A DNA stretch of 64,000 bases from Gordonia sp. OPL2 (GTDB lineage: Bacteria > Actinomycetota > Actinomycetes > Mycobacteriales > Mycobacteriaceae). Location: the NCBI RefSeq assembly GCF_003797825.1, contig NZ_RKME01000012.1, positions 1-64,000 of the forward strand, written 5' to 3'. Positions 35,722-44,570 of the stretch are shown here, in pieces (the stretch's first letter is position 1; each line of letters starts with the position of its first letter). A program made the translations under genes and the position numbers. The notes beneath the pieces are model-generated. The model saw only the letters and a program-made list of their open reading frames with translations. It ran no database searches and was not told where the DNA came from.

Positions 35722-35737
35722 GCTGTCGACTGACAGC
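35722..35737 (+). terminator. Hairpin after the first microprotein
   Basis: A perfect stem-loop GCTGTC-GACT-GACAGC begins 2 nt after the micro-ORF stop. It could terminate or stabilise the short mRNA. The remaining 35738-35896 has further weak inverted repeats but no gene. Confidence 0.45.
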
Positions 35738-35896
35738 ACGCGGCCGGCTCGGCCCTCACCGACAGCACGATCAGGTGACCCGATCGGGAGTTCCCCCCCA
35801 ACTCCTGCCCAGGTTCATCCGATCGCTCTGAGCCTCAAGGCTTCTCAGTGAGACCGAGCCGGTCGCTCCGTCGGCACGTCGGGGGCCGACGGCCGG

Positions 35897-36526
35897 TCAG
35901 GAACTTTTGCGCAGCCCGATGGCATTGACCCACAGGCGAGTTGCGGTGAACACCAGCTCCTCCATGGGTATCTCATCGCCCAGCGCAAAACAGTGATAGG
36001 CCATCCGGGAGACCATGCCGGACAGAGCACGTGCGGCAGCGAGGGGATCGAGGTCGGGATCAGCGAGACCGCGGGACTGCAGGTCCCGGATGAGTTTCGC
36101 ATTCCGCTCCGCGAACACCTCACCACGCTGTCGCCGGATGTCTCGGAACTCCGGACTGATCCCGGCGACCTGTTCGCGCACCAGCATCAACTGTGCGTTA
36201 CGCCGGTACGCCTCGAAGTAGGCCCGGTTGGCGGCCTCGATGATCGCAGTCGGGTCGTCGGCGGATTCGGGCTCCACGTGCGGCATCCCCGGATGCAGCA
36301 TGTCCTCCTGTGCCTCCGCGAGCACCGCGTCGAGAATGTCTTCCTTGCTGTCGAAATACGTGTAGAACGACCCCGTCGCACAACTGGCTTCCGCGGTGAT
36401 GTCGGTCAACCGCGAGTCGCTGAACCCGTCCCGCTCGAAAACGGTGCGGGCGGCGACGATCAGGGCCGCCCGCGTCCGTTCCCCACGAGCGGTCGCCGGC
36501 CGCGTCCGGGCGCCGCCGGTCGTCAT
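35897..36526 (-). CDS. TetR/AcrR family regulator
   Basis: A 209-aa regulator with the helix-turn-helix [20 protein letters not shown] followed by [15 protein letters not shown]. The ATG at 36526 overlaps the acyl-CoA dehydrogenase stop as ATGA, so the two are co-transcribed. It probably regulates its own lipid-catabolic operon in response to an acyl-CoA or steroid-like ligand; the ligand is inferred only from the neighbour. Confidence 0.9.
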   Translation of the reverse strand: MTTGGARTRPATARGERTRAALIVAARTVFERDGFSDSRLTDITAEASCATGSFYTYFDSKEDILDAVLAEAQEDMLHPGMPHVEPESADDPTAIIEAANRAYFEAYRRNAQLMLVREQVAGISPEFRDIRRQRGEVFAERNAKLIRDLQSRGLADPDLDPLAAARALSGMVSRMAYHCFALGDEIPMEELVFTATRLWVNAIGLRKSS

Positions 36527-37785
36527 CGCGAGACGAGGGCCTGATCCGAGACGCCGGAGACCGATTCGGGTGCCGTCGTGGTTCGGTAGGGCCGAAGTTC
36601 TCGACGTGCGATGGCCCGCTTGTGCACCTCGTCCGGGCCGTCGGCCAGACGGAGCGTGCGGATGTGGGCGTACGCCATCGCCAACGGGAAGTCGTCGGTG
36701 ACGCCGCCTCCACCGTGGACCTGGATCGCACGGTCGATGATCTTCAGCGCGATGTTGGGAGCGGCGACCTTGATCGCGGCGATCTCGGTGGCCGCCGCCT
36801 TGTTGCCGACGGTGTCCATCATGTAAGCCGCCTTGAGCGTCAGCAGCCGAACCATCTCGATGTCGATGCGCGCCTCCGCGATCCAGTCCTGGATGTTCGC
36901 ACGATCCGCGACCGGCTGACCGAAGGTGATTCGCTGGGAAGCGCGCTCACACATGAGTTCGAGGGCCCGTTCGGCCACCCCGATCGTGCGCATGCAGTGG
37001 TGGATCCGACCCGGTCCGAGTCGCGCCTGACTGATGGCGAATCCCTCGCCTTCCCCCTTGAGCACGTCCTCGACGGGCACCCGGACGTCCTCGAACACCA
37101 ACTCGCCATGGCTCTCCCGGTCGACATATCCGAACACCGGCAGATTCCGCACGATCGTCAGCCCGGGAGCGTCGGTCGGCACGACCATCATGGATTGCTG
37201 GCGATGCGTCGGCGCGCTGGGATCGGTCTTGCCCATCACGATCAGCACCTTGCAATCCGGCCGAACGGCGTTCGACGCGAACCACTTCCGGCCGTTGAGG
37301 ACGTACTCGTCGCCGTCGCGCACCATCGACAGCTCGACATTGGTGGCATCGGAACTGGCGACAGCGGGTTCGGTCATCGCGAAGGCCGAGGCGATCTCAC
37401 CATCGAGAAGCGGCTTGAGGTAGCGCTCCTTGTGGGCGTCGGTGCCGAACAACGTCAGCACCTCCATGTTTCCGGTGTCGGGGGCGTTGCAATTGAACAC
37501 TTCGGAGGCCCACCCGACTCGGCCCATGATCTCGGCGAGCGGCGCATACTCGAGATTCGATAGCCCGGGGCCCCATTCCGGGTGTGGGTGGAAGAGGTTC
37601 CACAGTCCGGCTTCCTTCGCCGTGGCCTTGAGCTCGAGGAGGATGGGCGGCGTCGCATGCGGATTCGCCGACTCGCGCATCTGCTGGTCGTAGATCTTCT
37701 CGTTCGGGTAGACGTGGGCATCCATGAACTCGAGCAGCTGCTCGCGGTACTTCTCCGCGCGGTCGGACGGGTTGAGAAGATCCAT
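36523..37785 (-). CDS. Acyl-CoA dehydrogenase (ACAD10/11-like)
   Basis: A 420-aa FAD enzyme. It has the substrate/FAD segment [20 protein letters not shown] near residue 135, GRKWFASNA, and the C-terminal [20 protein letters not shown] with [20 protein letters not shown]. It should introduce an alpha,beta double bond into an acyl-CoA. The start ATG at 37785 lies 55 bp after the SDR stop, so SDR, dehydrogenase and TetR probably form one operon. Confidence 0.92.
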   Translation of the reverse strand: MDLLNPSDRAEKYREQLLEFMDAHVYPNEKIYDQQMRESANPHATPPILLELKATAKEAGLWNLFHPHPEWGPGLSNLEYAPLAEIMGRVGWASEVFNCNAPDTGNMEVLTLFGTDAHKERYLKPLLDGEIASAFAMTEPAVASSDATNVELSMVRDGDEYVLNGRKWFASNAVRPDCKVLIVMGKTDPSAPTHRQQSMMVVPTDAPGLTIVRNLPVFGYVDRESHGELVFEDVRVPVEDVLKGEGEGFAISQARLGPGRIHHCMRTIGVAERALELMCERASQRITFGQPVADRANIQDWIAEARIDIEMVRLLTLKAAYMMDTVGNKAAATEIAAIKVAAPNIALKIIDRAIQVHGGGGVTDDFPLAMAYAHIRTLRLADGPDEVHKRAIARRELRPYRTTTAPESVSGVSDQALVSR

Positions 37786-37840
37786 CGGTGCTCCTTCGGG
37801 GTTGGTTCGAGCTCGGTCCAGGCGGCGGTGGATGTGTCGT

Positions 37841-38665
37841 CTAGTTGGTCAGGGATTCCTCGAGGCCGGCCTGATAGCGGCGCATGCCACGCAGCCACCG
37901 GTCGTAGTCGGCGCCCTTGTGCCGGTACATCTCGAGGACCTCGGGGTGGGGGAGGATGAGGAAACGCTCGTCGTCGAGGGCCGCAATCACCACCTCCGCG
38001 ACCTCATCCGTGGTCAGCACACGCCCGGCGGTCTCCACGGCTCGCTGCATCAGCAATGCGCCGTTGTCGGTCGGCGCGTCATCCGGTCGCAGGAGTTTCG
38101 TGTCGACTCCCATCGGGCACAGGCAACTCGCCCGCACACCTCGATCGCCGTAGGTCACGTTCAGCCATTCGGCGAATCCGACCGCTGCATGCTTGGTCAC
38201 CGAGTACGTCGCCGATCCGAGCTGGGTGAGCAGGCCCGCCGCCGACGCGGTCGACACGAAATAGCCGGTGCCGCGATCGATCCATTCGGGTACCAGGCGT
38301 CGTGCTGCCCGGATGTGCGCCATGAGATTGACGTCGACGACCTGGGCCCATTCCTCGTCGGTGGCGAAAAGTCCTGGAGCCCCGCCAATCCCGGCGTTGG
38401 CAAAGTAGAGGTCGACCGGTCCGAACCACGACTCCGCGAGCGCGATCGCTGCGTCGATGTGGTCGGAGGAGGATGCGTCGCCGGCCAGCGTCGCGACCGA
38501 CCCGGCGGAATCCGGGTCGATACCCGACGCGACGGACTCCAACGCCGACGCGTCGAGGTCGGTCAGAACGACCCGCGAACCCTTCTCGACCAGGGCTTTC
38601 GCCACTGCGGCACCGATTCCACCGGCGCCGCCCGTCACGATCGCGACCGTGTTGTCCAACTGCAT
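37841..38665 (-). CDS. Short-chain dehydrogenase/reductase
   Basis: A 274-aa classical SDR. The cofactor motif is TGGAGGIG near residue 15, [10 protein letters not shown] is the NAG motif, and the catalytic residues are in [20 protein letters not shown] followed by TKHAA (Ser, Tyr-x3-Lys). The Asp in LTDLDAS suggests NAD preference. The ATG at 38665 is preceded by AAGGAT. The open frame runs 49 codons further upstream into an AT-rich region carrying the GTTG motif at 38794. It is likely the first gene of the fatty-acid operon to its left. Confidence 0.88.
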   Translation of the reverse strand: MQLDNTVAIVTGGAGGIGAAVAKALVEKGSRVVLTDLDASALESVASGIDPDSAGSVATLAGDASSSDHIDAAIALAESWFGPVDLYFANAGIGGAPGLFATDEEWAQVVDVNLMAHIRAARRLVPEWIDRGTGYFVSTASAAGLLTQLGSATYSVTKHAAVGFAEWLNVTYGDRGVRASCLCPMGVDTKLLRPDDAPTDNGALLMQRAVETAGRVLTTDEVAEVVIAALDDERFLILPHPEVLEMYRHKGADYDRWLRGMRRYQAGLEESLTN

Positions 38666-39095
38666 GACCACATCCTTGTGCTCGTCGCGCGGTGCCGTCC
38701 GCGCCGCCATCGGGTTGGGGCCAACGTACTTGAAGATGGGTTCAGGTTCAAGTGTGTACATTTTTTCTTCGATAGTTGGAATTGTCGGTCTCACAACATT
38801 CGTTGAAAACAATGTGAAGAATGATGGCAGAAAGTACCGCCCATCGCGGTTTGGATGCGCGTCAACTGGGTAATTGAGAATTCATGAGCGGATTTCTACG
38901 AATAGTGGCGGACCCGACGATCGGCGTCGTAGACTCTGAATCACGGTGAACCTGACATTCAACCGTTTGCATCTGTGTCGAAACCGTTGCAGCACAATGA
39001 ATGTGGGGAACACTATACTTCCGAGAAATCGGATGGCCGGGAGGGAAGCCTCGCTTCCATCTTGGTGACTCGAACGTATGAAGGAGGTGACGCAC
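38666..39095. promoter_or_regulatory. AT-rich intergenic region with GTTG motif and a possible promoter
   Basis: This 430-bp gap separates the divergent SDR and second micro-ORF and is much less GC-rich than its surroundings. It contains CAACATTCGTTGAAAAC at 38794-38810, almost identical to the copy at 35382, inside a loose inverted repeat (ACATT/AATGT). A -10-like TATACT is at 39014-39019 and AAACCGTTGCAG at 38981, about 80-110 bp before the micro-ORF. No gene of normal length is credible here. Confidence 0.45.
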
Positions 39096-39176
39096 ATGCT
39101 TATCGATCTGTTCCAGCAGTTCCTGAATGCCATCTTCAACCTCATTGGTAGTGGCTTCGGCGGAGGTGCCGGCTAA
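39096..39176 (+). CDS. 26-residue amphipathic microprotein, copy 2
   Basis: A micro-ORF starting at ATG 39096 with the perfect anti-16S sequence AAGGAGGTGA 5 nt upstream. It begins MLIDLFQQFLNAIFNLIG and ends in a Gly-rich tail (SGFGGGAG). It is a clear paralogue of the 22-residue product at 35651. An in-frame ATG at 39078 lies before the Shine-Dalgarno and is unlikely to be used. A GC-rich hairpin (39183-39198) follows 6 nt after the stop. A surface-active, pore-forming or signalling role is possible; there is no secretion signal. Confidence 0.7.
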   Translation: MLIDLFQQFLNAIFNLIGSGFGGGAG

Positions 39177-39182
39177 TACCAG

Positions 39183-39198
39183 GGCGCTTCAGCGCGCC
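39183..39198 (+). terminator. Hairpin after the second microprotein
   Basis: The sequence around GCGC-TTCA-GCGC forms a short GC-rich stem-loop just after the micro-ORF stop, mirroring the arrangement after the first microprotein. The 39199-39444 gap to the lipase gene holds no other feature I can support. Confidence 0.4.
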
Positions 39199-39444
39199 AC
39201 TCTCTGAACGGACCGCTCGGTCCTCATCTCGATTGCTTTACATTCTCGCGAGAGTTGTCAAACCCCTCTCAACTCTGGCGGTTGCGCCGCGCTCCCCGGC
39301 CGGCCAGTAGCAATTGCGGTGAGGCCGAGCGTTTCGCATGTTCGGGGGTCTTTCACCCTGCACTCGGCCCTTGTGGCCCAGCACACACCGGTGTAGCTTC
39401 CTCTCATCTGAAACATCGACGTTTCACTCTGGGGAGGGTCTGAC

Positions 39445-40836
39445 ATGCGTCGTCTGTTGGTGGGGTTGAGTGCGGTGTTGGCGGTGTTGGTGCCTGCGAC
39501 GTCGGCGGTTGCGGCTCCCACGCCACCGACGGTGACGCGCGGCGCGACGGTTCCCCGAGGCGCAACAATCCCCAGCCCGCCCGAGTTCGACCCGGCGTTC
39601 TACGCCCCGCCGCGGTCGGCGTACGCGAACAGACAACCGGGCGAGATCATCGCGGCCCGACAGATCACGGTTGCCAATGCCGGCCTGATCCCGGTGAACG
39701 TCGACGCCTGGCAGGTGTCGTACCGATCCACCGATTCCCGCGGCATCGCGATCGCAGCGGTCACCACACTCCTGAAACCTCGCGGGTCGTCGAACCGACC
39801 GCGTCCACTCGTCTCCGCCCAGCTCGCCGAGGACTCCCTCGGCCACTACTGCGCGCCGTCGTATGCGCTCCAACAGTTCTCACTGTCGACCGTCGGTGGG
39901 CAGATCACGGTTCCGCTCGAGTTCCTCATCGCGCGAGGGTTCCTGCAGCAGGGGTACGCGGTGTCGATCCCGGATCACCAGGGCCCCCGGTCGGCGTATG
40001 CGGCCGGCCCGTTGGCCGGACGCATCACCCTCGACGGCATGCGGGCCGCGAAAGCCTTCTCCCGCCTCGGCGTGACGGATTCGTCGCCGATGGCGCTCTA
40101 CGGCTACTCCGGCGGGGCGATCGCGACCGGCCACGCGGCCGAACTCCGCCGCAGTTACGCACCCGACCTGAACGTCGTCGGCGCGGCCGAAGGCGGTGTG
40201 CCCGCCGACCTGGGCGTGGTCCTGAACAACGGGAACGGTCAGCTCTTCGCCGGCATGATCATGGCCGCGATCATGGGGCTCTCACGCGAGTATCCGTACT
40301 TCCACGACTTCCTCGCCCGGCACCTGAACCCGCTCGGCCAGGCGCTGATGGTGGTGAAGCAGCCACTCTGTGTGCAGTACCAGACCCAGTTCGCCCCGTT
40401 CCTGAATCTCAAGGGCATGATCGACTATCCCGGCGACCCGATGCGGGCTCCGGCGGTGCGACGGGTCGTCGACGAGACCCGGCTGGGGCGCACGGCTCCG
40501 GATGTTCCGTTGTTCGTGTGGAATTCGAATCCCGACGAGCTCATCCCGGTCGGCCAGGTCTCGACGATGGTGTCGTCGTACTGCCGGAAGGGTGCGCAGG
40601 TCCGCTATACCCGCGATCACTTCAGCGAGCACATCACCGCCGAGATCTCCGGGGCGCCGCGGGCGATGTTGTGGCTCCGGGACCGGATCGAGGGTCGGCC
40701 GGCGGCTCATGGGTGCGCCACCGTGGATCAGGGATCGATGGCGCTCGATCCGGCCGCGCAACGCGAGTTCGTGGCGGTGGTGGGCGATGACCTCGCCGGC
40801 CTGTTCGGCAAGGCGCTCGGGTCACCGCCGCGCTAG
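39445..40836 (+). CDS. Secreted lipase (LIP/triacylglycerol lipase family)
   Basis: A 463-aa exported alpha/beta hydrolase. The N-terminus MRRLLVGLSAVLAVLVPATS continues to an AVAA signal-peptidase site. The nucleophile elbow is ALYGYSGGAIATGHAAEL, with the acid in NSNPDELIPVGQ and the catalytic His candidate in TRDHFSEH. This fits the secretory lipase family (PF03583), found in mycolata and fungi. It probably releases fatty acids from extracellular lipids, feeding the acyl-CoA dehydrogenase operon nearby. A TetR gene follows 21 bp downstream on the same strand. Confidence 0.88.
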   Translation: MRRLLVGLSAVLAVLVPATSAVAAPTPPTVTRGATVPRGATIPSPPEFDPAFYAPPRSAYANRQPGEIIAARQITVANAGLIPVNVDAWQVSYRSTDSRGIAIAAVTTLLKPRGSSNRPRPLVSAQLAEDSLGHYCAPSYALQQFSLSTVGGQITVPLEFLIARGFLQQGYAVSIPDHQGPRSAYAAGPLAGRITLDGMRAAKAFSRLGVTDSSPMALYGYSGGAIATGHAAELRRSYAPDLNVVGAAEGGVPADLGVVLNNGNGQLFAGMIMAAIMGLSREYPYFHDFLARHLNPLGQALMVVKQPLCVQYQTQFAPFLNLKGMIDYPGDPMRAPAVRRVVDETRLGRTAPDVPLFVWNSNPDELIPVGQVSTMVSSYCRKGAQVRYTRDHFSEHITAEISGAPRAMLWLRDRIEGRPAAHGCATVDQGSMALDPAAQREFVAVVGDDLAGLFGKALGSPPR

Positions 40837-40857
40837 CGGGAGACCTACGATGAGGCG

Positions 40858-41502
40858 GTGACCGCACGCGCCGACCGCTCCTACGGTGGCCTCTCCCTGG
40901 AGGAGCGCCGCGAGGATCGTCGTCGGCGATTCGAGGCGGCGGCGGTGATGACGTTCGCGCACAAGGGGTATGCCCAGAGTTCGGTCGCCGACATCTGCTC
41001 GGCGAGCAAGCTGTCGCGCCGCCAGTTCTACGAGCACTACCGCGACAAAGAGCACGTGATGCGGGTCGTCTACGACGACATCAACACCCGCGCCCAGCGG
41101 GTCGTCGTCGAGGCGATCGATCGCCACGACCCAACGACGGCCGACGACTTCATCCGGTCGGCCATCCGCGCGTATGTGCAGTCGTTCGGCGACCGTGACC
41201 GGATCCGGATCGCGTTCATCGAGGCGGTCGGGGTGAGTGCCGACTTCGAGAAGCACCGGCAAGAGACGCGCGAGAGTTGGGCAACTCTGATCGAGGCCCT
41301 CGTCGAGAGGTCGGAGGTCGTGCTCGGCGACGGCTCCGCCGACCTCGGAACCCTCGGCATCGCGCCCTGGCAGGCACTGGCCTTCATCGGATCCGTCAAC
41401 GCGTTCGTCTACGAATGGGCAACGGCCGAGTCGACCCCATCGGTGGACGAGCTGACCGAGACCCTGGCGGTCATTCTCACCGCCCTCGTGTCCGGTGATT
41501 GA
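40858..41502 (+). CDS. TetR/AcrR family regulator
   Basis: A 214-aa regulator starting at GTG 40858. The helix-turn-helix is SVADICSASKLSRRQFYEHY, followed by RDKEHVMRVVYDD. It lies directly downstream of the secreted lipase gene and 93 bp upstream of the third micro-ORF, all on the plus strand, so it may control either. The ligand is unknown. Confidence 0.9.
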   Translation: MTARADRSYGGLSLEERREDRRRRFEAAAVMTFAHKGYAQSSVADICSASKLSRRQFYEHYRDKEHVMRVVYDDINTRAQRVVVEAIDRHDPTTADDFIRSAIRAYVQSFGDRDRIRIAFIEAVGVSADFEKHRQETRESWATLIEALVERSEVVLGDGSADLGTLGIAPWQALAFIGSVNAFVYEWATAESTPSVDELTETLAVILTALVSGD

Positions 41503-41510
41503 GGGGTCGA

Positions 41511-41595
41511 CCAAACGTTGTAACGAAATCGCTCCCGGGTGTGATCTACATTACAGTTGAAACGTCTGTTGCAGGTCACCGAAGGGAGGTGCACC
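41511..41595. promoter_or_regulatory. Motif-rich leader of the third microprotein
   Basis: The 93-bp gap holds GTAACGAAATCG (41520), ACATTACAGTTGAAAC (41548-41563) and GAAACGTCTGTTGCAG (from 41559), resembling motifs upstream of the other two micro-ORFs. A -10-like TACATT is at 41547. A GGGAGGTG ribosome-binding site then precedes the GTG start. Confidence 0.4.
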
Positions 41596-41661
41596 GTGTT
41601 CGCATTGATCGGCGATCTCGTCACGAACATCCTCAGAGCTGTCTGGGACTTCCTCCTCTGA
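41596..41661 (+). CDS. 21-residue amphipathic microprotein, copy 3
   Basis: A micro-ORF from GTG 41596 to TGA 41661 with GGGAGGTG 5 nt upstream. The product starts MFALIGDLVTNIL and ends AVWDFLL. It has the same size and hydrophobic/Asp pattern as the products at 35651 and 39096 but a diverged sequence, with Arg and Trp near the C-terminus. It lies in a 180-bp gap between a TetR gene and a convergent SDR gene. It could act as a partner peptide for the other two; that is speculative. Confidence 0.6.
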   Translation: MFALIGDLVTNILRAVWDFLL

Positions 41662-41684
41662 GCCCCGGCGCCATCTCCTCGACC

Positions 41685-42533
41685 TCACGTCAACGACGCG
41701 ATCGCCTTGTTCGCCGTCGCGGGAGTGAAGTAGTCGATGGCAGGCAGGATCGCGCGCAGCGCGGCCGGCGCCACCGCCGACGGCCGGTGCGTGACGGCGC
41801 GAACGATCCATTCGCCGGCCTCGTCGGCGCTCAGCGCGTTGACGTCGTCGTATTCGGCTGTCGGCGCGATCATCTCCGTGCGCACGAGCGGATAGAAGAT
41901 GTTGGTCGCACAGACGCCGGGGTGTGGGTTCTCCGCGTTCAGGCTGCGCCCGAAGATGGCCAGCGCGTTTTTCGACGCCGCGTAGGCGGAGAAGCGCGGG
42001 AAGGTGTTGGCCATCAGACCCCAGGTGCAGACGTTCACGATCTGCCCACGCCCGCGTTCGACCATCCCGGGCAGCAACCCCAGGGTCAGTTGAACCGCGG
42101 CGAAGTAGTTGAGCTGCATCGTGCGCTGATAGTCGTGCAGGCGATCGGCCGAGTCGAGGATGGACCGGCGGATCGAGTGGCCCGCGTTGTTCACGAGCAC
42201 GTCGACGTCGAGAGTGCGCAGATCATCGACGAGCGCGGCGATCGCTGATTCGTCGGACAGATCGCACACCCGATAGTCGCAGCCGGTTTCGTCTGCGAGA
42301 GAACGGAGTTCGTCTTCGCGTCGCGCGATCGCGATGACGCGGGCGCCACGCGCGGAGAGCTGCGCGGCTGCGCGGCGTCCGATTCCCGCCGATGCGCCCG
42401 TGATGGCGATCGTCAGTCCGTCGACGTCTCGCCCCGGTCCGGCGACAGCCTTCTCGATGCCGGCCGGCAGCAGTGTCCGGCGCTGCACGACGTCCATGAA
42501 CGCCGATTCGAAGCTCTTCCGGTTGAACGCCAT
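41685..42533 (-). CDS. Short-chain dehydrogenase/reductase
   Basis: A 282-aa SDR with a ~40-residue N-terminal extension (FESAFMDVVQRRTLLPAGIE) before the cofactor motif ITGASAGIGRRAAAQL. It has LVNNAGHSI and the active-site region VNVCTWGLMANTFPRFSAYA followed by SKNAL. The Tyr-x3-Lys pair is kept, but the usual catalytic Ser position appears to be Thr with a one-residue shift. The substrate is unknown. The ATG at 42533 gives this N-terminus; upstream codons cross the repeat region. It is convergent with the third micro-ORF. Confidence 0.85.
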   Translation of the reverse strand: MAFNRKSFESAFMDVVQRRTLLPAGIEKAVAGPGRDVDGLTIAITGASAGIGRRAAAQLSARGARVIAIARREDELRSLADETGCDYRVCDLSDESAIAALVDDLRTLDVDVLVNNAGHSIRRSILDSADRLHDYQRTMQLNYFAAVQLTLGLLPGMVERGRGQIVNVCTWGLMANTFPRFSAYAASKNALAIFGRSLNAENPHPGVCATNIFYPLVRTEMIAPTAEYDDVNALSADEAGEWIVRAVTHRPSAVAPAALRAILPAIDYFTPATANKAIASLT

Positions 42534-42611
42534 CGTTTTCCACCCCTCGTTGCGTCGGTCGTCCATGACGATGGCACATGAGGGTTCGCCGGCCCTTCGT
42601 GACACTGCGCT

Positions 42612-42678
42612 GGCGCTCCGTTCCTCAGGGACCAGCGGGCTGTCGGCGCTCCGTTCCGCTGGCACCAGCGGGACTGTC
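42612..42678. repeat. Two-copy 33-bp tandem repeat
   Basis: Two units of 33-34 bp start at 42612 and 42645. Both begin GGCGCTCCGTTCC and contain ACCAGCGGG. The first includes TTCCTCAGGGAC, matching the core of the array at 26497-26650. It lies just downstream of the tRNA-Leu terminator. Confidence 0.65.
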
Positions 42679-42689
42679 GGGCCGCCGAC

Positions 42690-42731
42690 GACAAAGGCTC
42701 AGACCGCGCTTCTGCGATCTGAGCCTTTGTC
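42690..42731 (-). terminator. Terminator of tRNA-Leu
   Basis: A long stem (GACAAAGGCTCAGA and its complement, 14 bp) with a 14-nt loop lies 2 bp past the encoded CCA end of tRNA-Leu, in the direction of its transcription. It is a good intrinsic-type terminator. Confidence 0.75.
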
Positions 42732-42733
42732 GA

Positions 42734-42819
42734 TGGTGGGCGAAGGGGGACTTGAACCCCCACGTCCCGAAGGACACTGGCACCTGAAGCCAGCGCGTCT
42801 GCCATTCCGCCACTCGCCC
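42734..42819 (-). tRNA. tRNA-Leu (anticodon CAG)
   Basis: Reading the minus strand from 42819, the acceptor GGGCGAG pairs with TTCGCCC. The anticodon arm is CTGGC-TTCAGGT-GCCAG with anticodon CAG. The variable arm is long, as in class II tRNAs, and the T-arm GGGGG-TTCAAGT-CCCCC is intact. The CCA end is encoded (42734-42736). It reads the CTG codon, the commonest Leu codon in GC-rich actinobacteria. Confidence 0.95.
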
Positions 42820-43196
42820 GTGACGTCTGCGTGAGACTCGAAGACGATAGCAAGTCGGCCCACGCGAAGTAAAACTCGGCGAGCAGGGCCGACTGTCGAG
42901 CGACGACACGGGCTGCCCACCACACGCACGCATTGCAACCCGGGCGCATGGTGGAAATCCGCGTGTTTGGTGTCACCGATGCCGAATTCACCATCGAGAA
43001 TGGCGTCGGATTCCCTGGTCAGGGGGCGTGACGGCGGTAGGGTGGCGGCCACGACGTCGGTGGTGCCGGTGTTGCGTGCGGTGCTGGATTGACGTGAACC
43101 CCGACGTCATGGGCAGAATCGGTATCATCTATCAAGGCCAGACGCACGGCGACACGCCATTGCCGTGTGCACCAAGCCGCGAAGGGAGGGTCGGCG
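42820..43196. promoter_or_regulatory. Intergenic region upstream of fhaA
   Basis: This 377-bp gap between the divergent tRNA-Leu and fhaA genes should hold both promoters. A 27-codon frame from ATG 42948 (starting MVEIRVFGVTDAEF) has no ribosome-binding site and is not called. A GAAGGGAGGG sequence 6 nt before GTG 43197 sets the fhaA start. Confidence 0.4.
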
Positions 43197-44393
43197 GTGG
43201 GAATTTTGCAGCGCATCGAGCGCAAACTCGAAGGAGCTGTCGACGACGGCTTCGCGCGTGTCTTCGGGGGCCAGGTCGCCCCGCAGGAGATCGAGAACGG
43301 ACTGCAGCGTGAAGCCGAGGAATCTCTGGAAGATCTCGGCGACGGCACCGTCCTCGCAGCGAACAGCTATACGTTGTTGTTCAGCCCGACCGATTTCGAT
43401 CACATCGCGACCGAGTACGAGCTGAACCGCAAGACGTTCTCGAAGCACCTCGAGAACTTCATCGCCGACAACGGCTGGCAGACCTATGGCCGTGTCGTCG
43501 TAGAGTTCGACAAGTCGCAGTCGTTGCACACCGGCATCTTCCGCGCGCGCGGAGCGGTGAACCCGGACGCGAGGCCACGACCGCTCGCAGCCGGTCCGCA
43601 ACGGCCACATGCAGAGCAGCACCCGCAACGTGCACACCGAGAAGTAGGAGCCCCGATAATGACCAACAACCCCGGATACGACCAGCGCAGGGGTTCCGAT
43701 CCCGCGTACGACCAGGGGGGCCAGCAGGGTGGCTACGACTACCAGCAGGCCGGATACGACCAGGGCTACGGTCAGCAGGCAGGCCAGCAGGCCGCGCAGC
43801 CCGGATACGACCAGGGTTACGCCCAGCAGGGCTACGCGCAGCCCGGCTATGAGCAGGGTTACCAGCAGGGCGGCTACGAACAGGGCTACGGCCAGCAGGG
43901 GTACGAGCAGGGCTACCCGCAGGGTTACGGCCAGCCCGGATACGACCAGGGTTATCAGCAGGGCGGCTACGACCAGGGCTACGCGCAGCAGGGTTACGAC
44001 TACCAGCAGGGCTACGCCCAGCAGCCCGGGTACGGCTACGCCCAGGGTGGCTATGAGCAGGGCGGCTACGACCAGGGCTACGGACGTCCGGCAGGCGGCT
44101 ACGCGCCGGCGGCCATCACGTTGCTCCTCGAGGACGGCAGCAACCGCACCTTCCAGCTCCGTGAGGGCTCCAACATCATCGGGCGTGGGCAGGACGCACA
44201 GTTCCGCCTACCGGACACCGGCGTGTCCCGTCGGCACGTCGAGATCCGCTGGGACGGCGCCACCGCGATGCTCACCGACCTGAACTCGACCAACGGCACC
44301 ACGGTGAACGACCTGCAGGTCAGCAGCTGGGAACTCGCCGACGGCGACCGCATCCGCGTCGGACACTCCGACATCACCGTTCGGTTCCAGTAG
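43197..44393 (+). CDS. fhaA: FHA-domain protein FhaA (DUF3662 + FHA)
   Basis: A 398-aa forkhead-associated protein. The DUF3662 domain (about residues 1-130, [20 protein letters not shown]) is followed by a Tyr/Gln/Gly low-complexity region (about 160-300, repeated [13 protein letters not shown] units) and a C-terminal FHA domain ([20 protein letters not shown], then [14 protein letters not shown]). FHA domains bind phosphothreonine; in mycobacteria FhaA binds PknB-phosphorylated MviN to restrain peptidoglycan synthesis. It heads the kinase/cell-wall block. The Y/Q/G repeat tract could favour self-association. Confidence 0.93.
   Translation: MGILQRIERKLEGAVDDGFARVFGGQVAPQEIENGLQREAEESLEDLGDGTVLAANSYTLLFSPTDFDHIATEYELNRKTFSKHLENFIADNGWQTYGRVVVEFDKSQSLHTGIFRARGAVNPDARPRPLAAGPQRPHAEQHPQRAHREVGAPIMTNNPGYDQRRGSDPAYDQGGQQGGYDYQQAGYDQGYGQQAGQQAAQPGYDQGYAQQGYAQPGYEQGYQQGGYEQGYGQQGYEQGYPQGYGQPGYDQGYQQGGYDQGYAQQGYDYQQGYAQQPGYGYAQGGYEQGGYDQGYGRPAGGYAPAAITLLLEDGSNRTFQLREGSNIIGRGQDAQFRLPDTGVSRRHVEIRWDGATAMLTDLNSTNGTTVNDLQVSSWELADGDRIRVGHSDITVRFQ
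43725..44100 (+). repeat. Coding tandem repeat in fhaA (Tyr-Gln-Gly units)
   Basis: About 25 imperfect units such as GGCTACGACCAGGG and TACGCCCAGCAGGG are repeated, encoding GYDQGY, GYAQQ and GGYEQGY blocks. The unit phase follows the reading frame, so it is a protein-level repeat likely to vary in length between strains. Confidence 0.75.
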
Positions 44394-44406
44394 TCACAGG
44401 TCATCG

Positions 44407-44432
44407 ACCCGGTCCCTCACGCGGGACCGGGT
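44407..44432 (+). terminator. Terminator after fhaA
   Basis: A 10-bp perfect stem (ACCCGGTCCC/GGGACCGGGT) with a 6-nt loop lies 13 bp after the fhaA stop. It would separate fhaA from the fhaB-pknB operon, whose promoter should then be in 44433-44570. Confidence 0.65.
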
Positions 44433-44570
44433 GTTGATACTGAACTGTCACATCTCGATGTCGGGGAAAGCAGTCACTGCCCATAAGATGCAGTCGGGTC
44501 CGTTTCTACGACCGGCGCCCGGGGTGGAACAAGCGGGCAGAGAAGTGATGGCGCTGGAGGTGAACACTTA

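Noticed and set aside
42948..43031. 27-codon ORF upstream of fhaA (starts MVEIRVFGVTDAEF)
   Set aside because: Protein-like sequence but no Shine-Dalgarno and no second copy; could be chance or a remnant.
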